A DNA stretch of 9,456 bases, from positions 1 through 9,456 of the forward strand of contig CALCBC010000108.1 in NCBI GenBank assembly GCA_937898525.1, read 5' to 3'. Under the pieces are notes generated by a model, which saw only the letters and a program-made list of their open reading frames with translations, ran no database searches and was not told the origin of the DNA. Positions 4,384 to 9,456 of the stretch are shown here, in pieces. Every line of letters begins with the position of its first letter. Position 1 is the stretch's first letter. Made by a program: the position numbers and the translations under genes. The DNA is from an uncultured Sphingomonadales bacterium (GTDB taxonomy: Bacteria > Pseudomonadota > Alphaproteobacteria > Sphingomonadales > Sphingomonadaceae).

Positions 4384-6206
4384 AGCGCGCTATCTGGCTT
4401 GTCGGGGCGGCGCTGGCTGCGACTTCGACGCTGGCGCTGGGCGCTCCCGAATCGCTGCTGCCGCCACTCTTCGACGATCCGCCGCCGGCCCCCGCACCGA
4501 CTCCGCGCCCGGCGCCTGCGCCCTCGGCAGGCGCGTCGCCGGCCGCCCCGGGTGCTCCGGGTCCGGTGATCCAGCCGATCCCCGGGCTCGAGGCCGGCGC
4601 AGGATCGCTCCCGTCGGTAACCCTGCCGCCGGATTTTCCGAGCCTGGCCGAGCTCGAAGCGATGGAGCCCGACGAGATCGACGAGCTGCTCGGGCTCAAG
4701 CCGCGGTTCGACATTCCGCCGGCCGCGCGGCGGGCGACGCGTCAGATCGGCGTGATCGGAGCCGACGAGGGCGGATTCGCGCCGGGCTGGCTCGACGAGC
4801 AACCGCCGGAACTGATCCGGGCCGCGCTCGCGGCCAACAGCGGCCCGCTGGTCTCGCGCTGGGGCCATATCCTGCTTCGCCGGGCGCTCGCCAGCCGGAT
4901 GGACGCCCCGCGGGGCATGGATGCGGTGACGTTCGCCGCGCTGCGCGCGGCGTTGCTCAACCGGATGGGCGAAAGCGCCACGGCACGTGCGCTGGTACAG
5001 GACGTCGATTCGGCAAACTACAACACCGCGCTCGCCTCGGCGGCGTTCGATGCCTACCTCGCGACGGGCGACGTGCTCGGCATCTGCCCGGTTGCCGAGC
5101 TCAAGAGCACGCTGCGCGACGACCCCGAGTGGCGCATGAACCGGTGGATCTGCGCATCCTATTCGGGCGATGCGCGCGAGGCGGAGCGCCAGCTCGAGCG
5201 GATGCGCTATTATGGCGAGGCGACGCGGATCGACGCGCTGCTCGCCCAGCGATTCGCCGGAGCGGCCGGCGAGGGGAGGCGCGAGGTCACGATCGAGTGG
5301 AACGGGGTCGAGGAGCTGACCCCGTGGCGGTTCGCGCTCTCGCGCGCGCTCGGCATCGAGCTGCCCGCGTCGCTGCGCGAGGACGCCGGTCTGCGCTACG
5401 ATCTCGCCGACGTGCTGATCCCCGCGGTCCCGCTGCCTGCCCGGCTGGCCGCGTCCGATCGGGCCGGCGCGCGCGGCGTGCTGTCGTCCTCGGCGATGAT
5501 CGATCTCTATTCTCAGCTATGGGCCGAGAACCTCGACGTAGAGGCACGCTCGCTCGCGGCGAGCCTGCGCGAAGCGTACGTGGCGCAGGACCCCGTTGAC
5601 CGGCTCGCGGCAATGCAGTCGCTGTGGGGCGACGGGTCGGACTACGGTCGCCAGGTCCTGACAGCCTACGCTGCGGCGCGGCTTCCGGTGAGCGACGACC
5701 TTCTCGCCGAGGCGCCGCGCATCATCGCTTCGATGCTCGCTGCCGGCCTCGACCGCAACGCGATCCGCTGGAGCTCGGCGGTCCGCGAGGGCAGCGAGGC
5801 ATGGGCGCTGCTCGCACTGGCCCAGCCGCAGCGGCGCACCCTTGCCGGCGGCGGCGGGGTGGGCCGGTTTATCGAGGAAGACGAGAGTACCGACCAGCGC
5901 AAGGCGAAGTTCTTCGTCGCCGGTCTCGCCGGCCTCGGGCGGCTCGAGTCCGGTTCGCTGGCGTCGCTCTCGGCGCAGCTTGGCCTCGATCTCGACCGCG
6001 TGAGCCCGTGGAGCCGCAAGATCGACCGCGCGGCCGAACTCGGCAATCCGGCCCTCGTCGCGCTGCTCGCCGGGCTCGGGATGCAGGGCAGCGGGTGGGA
6101 CAAGATGACCGCACGCCACCTCTACCACATCGTCCGCGCGCTCGACCGTGTCGGACTCAATGCCGAGGCGCGGATGATCGCGGCCGAGGCCGTGGCGCGG
6201 GGATGA
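4380..6206 (+). CDS. Exported helical-repeat-like protein of unknown function
   Basis: This 608-residue protein has a clear Sec signal peptide (MKRAIWLVGAALAATSTLALGA, probable cleavage near residues 21-22). A Pro/Ala-rich linker (about 33-70) follows, then an acidic stretch (89-105, LAELEAMEPDEIDELLG) and a long alanine/leucine/arginine-rich region (about 140-608) that looks all-helical, with repeated helix pairs as in TPR-like solenoids. I could not fix a repeat register. The only cysteines are C236 and C258, which could form a disulfide in the periplasm. QRRTLAGGGGVGRF (484-497) is a conspicuous glycine loop. The start at 4380 is set by GGAGG and the ATGA overlap with the small membrane gene. 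It is probably periplasmic or outer-membrane associated. I recognise no named family; the setting between aroK and xerD gives no functional clue beyond the pairing with the small membrane peptide. Confidence 0.88.
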   Translation: MKRAIWLVGAALAATSTLALGAPESLLPPLFDDPPPAPAPTPRPAPAPSAGASPAAPGAPGPVIQPIPGLEAGAGSLPSVTLPPDFPSLAELEAMEPDEIDELLGLKPRFDIPPAARRATRQIGVIGADEGGFAPGWLDEQPPELIRAALAANSGPLVSRWGHILLRRALASRMDAPRGMDAVTFAALRAALLNRMGESATARALVQDVDSANYNTALASAAFDAYLATGDVLGICPVAELKSTLRDDPEWRMNRWICASYSGDAREAERQLERMRYYGEATRIDALLAQRFAGAAGEGRREVTIEWNGVEELTPWRFALSRALGIELPASLREDAGLRYDLADVLIPAVPLPARLAASDRAGARGVLSSSAMIDLYSQLWAENLDVEARSLAASLREAYVAQDPVDRLAAMQSLWGDGSDYGRQVLTAYAAARLPVSDDLLAEAPRIIASMLAAGLDRNAIRWSSAVREGSEAWALLALAQPQRRTLAGGGGVGRFIEEDESTDQRKAKFFVAGLAGLGRLESGSLASLSAQLGLDLDRVSPWSRKIDRAAELGNPALVALLAGLGMQGSGWDKMTARHLYHIVRALDRVGLNAEARMIAAEAVARG

Positions 6207-6240
6207 GGCCATCGGCGCGGCGATAGACGCGTTCCTTGCC

Positions 6241-7089
6241 ATGCTCGCGGCCGAACGCGGGGCCGCGGCGAACACGCTGGCGGCCTATCGCCGGGACCTC
6301 GAAGGCGCCGAGGAGATCGTCGGCGAACTCGTCGCGGCCGACCGGACGGCACTCGCCCGACTCGGCCAGGCGTGGGCCGGGTTCGCGCCGGCGACGGTGG
6401 CACGCAAGGTCTCGGCCCTGCGGCAGTTCTACGGTTTCCTGCTCGACGAGAAGCTCCGCGACGACGATCCGTCGCCGGCGCTGCCGCGACCGGTGCCGCG
6501 CCGGCCGCTGCCGAAGATTCTCTCGCATGCGGAAGTCGAGGCGCTGTTCGCCAGGGCCGAGCTCGAGGCCGAAGGCGCCCGGCCCGAGGCGGTGCGCTTG
6601 CTGGCGCTGCTCGAACTGCTCTACGGCTCGGGACTGCGGGCGACCGAGCTGGTTTCGCTGCCGCTCGCCGCCGTGCCGCGCGATGCACCGCTGCTGACGG
6701 TGACCGGCAAGGGCTCGCAACAACGCATGGTGCCGATCTCGACCCGCGCGCGCGAGGCGCTGTCGCGGTGGCTGGAAGTTCGGCCCGCCGGCGGGCGCTA
6801 TCTGTTCCCCTCCCGCGGTAAACACCTGACGCGCATCCGCTTGTTTCAGCTCGTCAAGGGTCTGGCGGCGCGGGCCGGGCTCGATCCGGCGAAGGTCAGC
6901 CCACACGTGCTGCGGCACGCCTTTGCGACGCATCTCCTGGAGGGAGGGGCGGACCTCCGCGTGCTGCAGACGCTGCTCGGTCACGCCGACATAGCCACGA
7001 CGCAGATCTATACGCACGTCGATTCTGCCCGGCTCGTCGCGCTGGTCAATGCGCGGCATCCCCTTGCGGGCGGCGGGCGGGACGGTTAG
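6241..7089 (+). CDS. xerD: Tyrosine recombinase XerD (start uncertain)
   Basis: XerD, with XerC, resolves chromosome dimers at dif. The 282 residues from 6241 carry the full catalytic set: R133 in GLRATE, K157 in TGKGSQ, H222 and R225 in SPHVLRHAFATH, H248 in LLGHADI and nucleophile Y257 in TQIYTHV. GADLRVLQ and the ending NARHPLA resemble E. coli XerD more than XerC. The N-terminal SAM-like domain is present (NTLAAYRRDL at 11-20). The only in-frame ATG is 6241, but the same frame upstream encodes AIDAFLA, which continues the conserved first helix of XerD (E. coli IEQFLDAL). The real start is therefore probably farther left: a non-ATG codon such as ATC 6211 or ATA 6223, or an original ATG at 6203 (overlapping the previous TGA as ATGA) put out of frame by one base. 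There is no ribosome binding site at 6241. Confidence 0.92.
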   Translation: MLAAERGAAANTLAAYRRDLEGAEEIVGELVAADRTALARLGQAWAGFAPATVARKVSALRQFYGFLLDEKLRDDDPSPALPRPVPRRPLPKILSHAEVEALFARAELEAEGARPEAVRLLALLELLYGSGLRATELVSLPLAAVPRDAPLLTVTGKGSQQRMVPISTRAREALSRWLEVRPAGGRYLFPSRGKHLTRIRLFQLVKGLAARAGLDPAKVSPHVLRHAFATHLLEGGADLRVLQTLLGHADIATTQIYTHVDSARLVALVNARHPLAGGGRDG

Positions 7090-7099
7090 CGCGACGCCA

Positions 7100-8068
7100 A
7101 TGAACCAGTATCTCGACTTCGAGAAGCCGGTCGCCGAGCTCGAAGCGCGCCTCGCCGAACTGCGGGCCGCGGCCGCCGGCGACGACGTCGACATTTCGAA
7201 CGAGCTCGCCCGGCTTGAGCGCAAGAGTGCGACGCTGCTCGCCGGCCTCTACGAATCGCTGACGCCGTGGCAGAAGACGCAGGTCGCCCGGCATCCGGCG
7301 CGCCCGCATTTCCGCGACTACGTGGCGATGATCTTCGAGGACTTCGTGCCGCTCGCCGGCGACCGCCTGTTCGGTGAGGACCAGGCGATCATGGGCGGCC
7401 TCGCGAAGATCGACGGCCGCAAAGTCGTGCTGATCGGACACGAGAAGGGCAACGACACCGAGAGCCGGCTTCGCCACAACTTCGGCATGGGCAAGCCCGA
7501 GGGCTACCGCAAGGCGATCCGCCTGATGGAGCTGGCCGGACGCTTCGGCCTGCCGGTGGTAACGCTGGTCGACACGCCGGGCGCCTATCCGGGAGTCGAG
7601 GCCGAGGAACGCGGCCAGGCCGAGGCGATCGCCCGTTCGACTGAAGCGTGCCTGGCGCTGCCGGTGCCGATGGTCGCGGCGATCGTCGGTGAAGGCGGTT
7701 CGGGCGGGGCCGTGGCGCTGGCCAGCGCCGAGCGCGTGCTGATGTTCGAGCACGCGGTCTATTCGGTGATCTCGCCCGAGGGCTGCGCGGGCATCCTGTG
7801 GCGCACCGCGGAAAAGGCCGCGCAGGCGGCCGAAGCGATGAAGATGACCGCGCAGGACCTCGCGGAGCTCGGCGTGATCGACCGCATCGTGCCCGAGCCG
7901 GTCGGCGGCGCGCACCGCGACCCGCGCGCCGCGGCCGAGGCGCTCGGCGCGGCGATCCGCGAGGAGCTCGACCAGCTCAGCGGCAAGAGCGCGAAACAGC
8001 TGCGCAAGATGCGCGACGACCGTTTCCTGGCGAGCGGCGAGATGCCCAGGGGGCGGGGACGGCGCTGA
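7100..8068 (+). CDS. accA: Acetyl-CoA carboxylase carboxyltransferase subunit alpha
   Basis: AccA forms, with AccD, the carboxyltransferase that moves CO2 from carboxybiotin to acetyl-CoA, making malonyl-CoA for fatty acid synthesis in the cytoplasm. The 322 residues match the family length. The N-terminal helical region (MNQYLDFEKPVAELEARL) is typical. The crotonase-like core shows GHEKGND (113-119), FGMGKPEGYRKA (128-139), VDTPGAYPG (157-165), the oxyanion loop GEGGSGGA (198-205) and SPEGCAGILWR (225-235). The C-terminus ends in a basic Arg/Gly tail. The start at 7100 was chosen over an in-frame ATG at 7049 that overlaps xerD by 41 bases and adds non-conserved residues. It begins ten bases after the xerD stop without a clear ribosome binding site, which suggests co-transcription and coupling with xerD. 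Confidence 0.97.
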   Translation: MNQYLDFEKPVAELEARLAELRAAAAGDDVDISNELARLERKSATLLAGLYESLTPWQKTQVARHPARPHFRDYVAMIFEDFVPLAGDRLFGEDQAIMGGLAKIDGRKVVLIGHEKGNDTESRLRHNFGMGKPEGYRKAIRLMELAGRFGLPVVTLVDTPGAYPGVEAEERGQAEAIARSTEACLALPVPMVAAIVGEGGSGGAVALASAERVLMFEHAVYSVISPEGCAGILWRTAEKAAQAAEAMKMTAQDLAELGVIDRIVPEPVGGAHRDPRAAAEALGAAIREELDQLSGKSAKQLRKMRDDRFLASGEMPRGRGRR

Positions 8069-8099
8069 GCGGGAACTGCGCTGCCGCGACCCTGTTGAA

Positions 8100-8136
8100 G
8101 GCCGGTGCCGGACACCGTGCAGCCCGGCAACCGGCC
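8100..8136 (+). terminator. Strong stem-loop between accA and the M48 gene
   Basis: GGCCGGTGCCGG (8100-8111) pairs with CCGGCAACCGGCC (8124-8136): twelve base pairs with one bulged base and a 12-base loop. No T tract follows; GAGGC and then the ribosome binding site come next. It sits five bases before the Shine-Dalgarno sequence, so it may be a leader structure as easily as a terminator or attenuator. Confidence 0.45.
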
Positions 8137-8141
8137 GAGGC

Positions 8142-8148
8142 GAGGAGG
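8142..8148 (+). promoter_or_regulatory. Ribosome binding site of the M48 protease gene
   Basis: GAGGAGG followed by a six-base spacer and ATG at 8155. It is the strongest Shine-Dalgarno match in the window and fixes the start. Confidence 0.85.
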
Positions 8149-8154
8149 CGTGAG

Positions 8155-9456
8155 ATGACCCGAACCCGAATTCGCCGCACCTGGCGGACCGTCCTCGCGG
8201 GTGTCGCCGTAACGGCGCTCGTCGCGATCCCCGTCGAGGCCCAGCAGGCCGGCTCGGCGATAACCGAAGCCGAAGCCCGGCAGGGCGCCGAGTACCACCA
8301 GCAGCTGCTGCAGGAATTTGGCGGGGCGATGAGCGGCCCGCAGGCCGACTACGTGGCGCAAGTGGGCCGCAACATCGCACTGCAGTCGGGGCTGTCCAAT
8401 TCGCAGTCCGCGTTCACCGTCACTCTGCTCAACAGCTCGGTCGACAACGCGTTCGCGATTCCGGGCGGCTACGTCTACGTCACTCGCCAGCTGGTCGCGC
8501 TGATGAACAACGAGGCCGAACTCGCCGGCGTGCTCGGGCACGAGGTCGGCCATGTCGCTGCGCGCCACTCGGCGAGCCGCCAGCGGGCGGCCCAGCGCAA
8601 CACGATCATCGGCGCGCTCGGCTCGATCCTTTCAGGGGTCCTGCTCGGCAACAGCGCGCTCGGCCAACTCGGACAGCAGGTGTTCTCGGCCGCGCCGCAG
8701 CTGCTCACCGCCAAGTATTCGCGCGGGCAGGAGCGCGAAGCTGACACGCTCGGGATACGCTACCTCTCCGGCGCCGGCTACGATCCGCGGGCCATGGCGA
8801 CAGTACTGCAGAGTCTCGCCGCGCAGAATGCACTCGACGCCGCGTTGCAGGGCCGCAGCGCCTCGATCCCGCAGTGGGCCTCGACCCACCCCGATCCGGC
8901 GAGCCGGGTCCGGGAGGCGCTGTCCGTGGCAGGAAGCGGAACCGGCACGGTCAACCGCGACACCTTCCTGACGCGAATCGACGGGCTGCTCTACGGCGAC
9001 GATCCCCGGCAGGGCGTGATCGAGGGGAATACCTTCATCCACCCCGACCTCCGGCTGACCTTCACCGTTCCCGACGGCTATTACATGGTCAACGGCACCA
9101 GCGCGGTCTCGATCAACGGGCAGACCGGGCAGGCGCAGCTTGCCACGGCGCGCTATACGGGCGATCTCGACGCCTACGTGCGCGAGGTCTTCCGCCAGAT
9201 CGGCGGGCAGCGGCAGCTCGCGCCGCAGAGTCTCCAGCGCATGACGATCAACGGCTTGCCGGCGGCCTACGGCGCGGCGCGCGTCAACACCGGCCAGCAG
9301 ACCGTCGACGTGGTCGTCGTCGCCTACGAGTTCTCGGGCAGCCAGGCCTTCCATTTCGCGACCATGGCGCCGGCCGGAAGGTCGTCAGTGTTCACGCCGA
9401 TGTTCGATTCGATGCGTCGGATCACCGCGACGGAGGCTGCTCAAGTCGTTCCGCGC
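8155..9456 (+). CDS. Secreted M48-family zinc metalloprotease, 3' end beyond the window
   Basis: The first 434 codons are visible with no stop before the edge. Residues 1-29 form a signal peptide with a basic start (MTRTRIRRTWR), a hydrophobic core and a VEA cleavage site before QQ. The M48 domain follows: NAFAIPGGYVYV (98-109), the zinc motif HEVGH (129-133) with catalytic E130, and E193 of E-R-E-A-D (193-197) as the third ligand. A Gly/Ala/Leu-rich insert (about 150-175) lies between them, and STHPDP (243-248) closes the domain. From about 270 a second domain with beta-like segments (LTFTVPDGYYMV, 301-312) continues to the edge. The build resembles BepA/LoiP-type periplasmic proteases, so a role in outer-membrane protein quality control is inferred. 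The gene has its own strong ribosome binding site 86 bases after accA. Loss of the 3' end hides any further C-terminal domain. Confidence 0.93.
   Translation, partial: MTRTRIRRTWRTVLAGVAVTALVAIPVEAQQAGSAITEAEARQGAEYHQQLLQEFGGAMSGPQADYVAQVGRNIALQSGLSNSQSAFTVTLLNSSVDNAFAIPGGYVYVTRQLVALMNNEAELAGVLGHEVGHVAARHSASRQRAAQRNTIIGALGSILSGVLLGNSALGQLGQQVFSAAPQLLTAKYSRGQEREADTLGIRYLSGAGYDPRAMATVLQSLAAQNALDAALQGRSASIPQWASTHPDPASRVREALSVAGSGTGTVNRDTFLTRIDGLLYGDDPRQGVIEGNTFIHPDLRLTFTVPDGYYMVNGTSAVSINGQTGQAQLATARYTGDLDAYVREVFRQIGGQRQLAPQSLQRMTINGLPAAYGAARVNTGQQTVDVVVVAYEFSGSQAFHFATMAPAGRSSVFTPMFDSMRRITATEAAQVVPR

Larger units (their letters stand above)
8069..8154 (+). other. Intergenic region accA / M48 protease
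   Basis: These 86 bases hold a strong hairpin (8100-8136) and the M48 ribosome binding site. No clear promoter hexamers were found. The hairpin could end accA transcription partly or structure the leader of the protease mRNA. Confidence 0.5.

Noticed and set aside
3588..4868. 426-residue minus-strand reading of aroK with a long N-terminal extension
   Set aside because: The extension covers the divergent promoter, the small membrane gene and part of the exported protein, and is Arg/Ser-rich shadow sequence. Shikimate kinase fits 4157 to 3588.
3636..6206. 856-residue plus-strand open frame reaching from inside aroK to the end of the exported protein
   Set aside because: The part before 4380 is antisense to aroK and has no protein character. 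The signal peptide, GGAGG and ATGA overlap fix the start at 4380.
6241..7089. XerD-like recombinase as sign of an integrated mobile element
   Set aside because: It is close to housekeeping XerD in all motifs and is flanked by housekeeping genes. No attachment-site repeats or phage genes are seen.
7046..8380. 444-residue minus-strand open frame opposite accA
   Set aside because: Shadow of accA and the M48 start; no recognisable motif, and low-complexity Arg-rich composition.

Overview
This 9.5 kb window is a GC-rich, densely packed stretch of an alphaproteobacterial chromosome, most likely from the Sphingomonadales (Sphingomonas, Novosphingobium or Erythrobacter type). The assignment is an inference. 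It rests on the strong G/C third-position bias, the gene set around aroK, xerD and accA, and two intergenic motifs that I recall as dispersed repeats in that order: a TGCTGAA/TTCAGCA palindrome and a CCCCTCCG...CACCTCCCC element.

Layout. Positions 1-215 hold the 5' part of a minus-strand DUF1877-like gene cut by the window edge. A short gap with dyads and a repeat-like palindrome leads to a plus-strand DUF488 gene (391-840). After a convergent gap, a minus-strand block runs leftward: aroK (4157 to 3588), aroB (3597 to 2488, start overlapping the aroK stop) and a POT-type MFS transporter (2387 to 987). From a divergent promoter region at about 4158-4236, a plus-strand block runs rightward: a 48-residue membrane peptide (4237-4383), a 608-residue exported protein of unknown function (4380-6206), xerD (from about 6203/6241 to 7089), accA (7100-8068) and a secreted M48 metalloprotease (8155 to beyond the window end).

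How the genes work together. aroK and aroB are shikimate-pathway genes and look translationally coupled. XerD resolves chromosome dimers with XerC, and AccA is the carboxyltransferase alpha subunit that commits acetyl-CoA to fatty acid synthesis. The small membrane peptide and the 608-residue protein are joined by an ATGA overlap and probably work together in the envelope. The M48 protease is a periplasmic protein-quality-control candidate with its own strong ribosome binding site.

Most of the window is ordinary housekeeping sequence. The points worth a second look are: the xerD N-terminus, whose conserved first helix starts upstream of the only ATG; the POT transporter, which keeps the proton-coupling motifs but appears to lack the two acidic residues that bind the peptide amino end and the HA/HB helix pair; the uncharacterised membrane-peptide/exported-protein pair; and a dyad around a nearly leaderless aroK promoter. 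I see no CRISPR array, tRNA, rRNA, insertion sequence or phage module.
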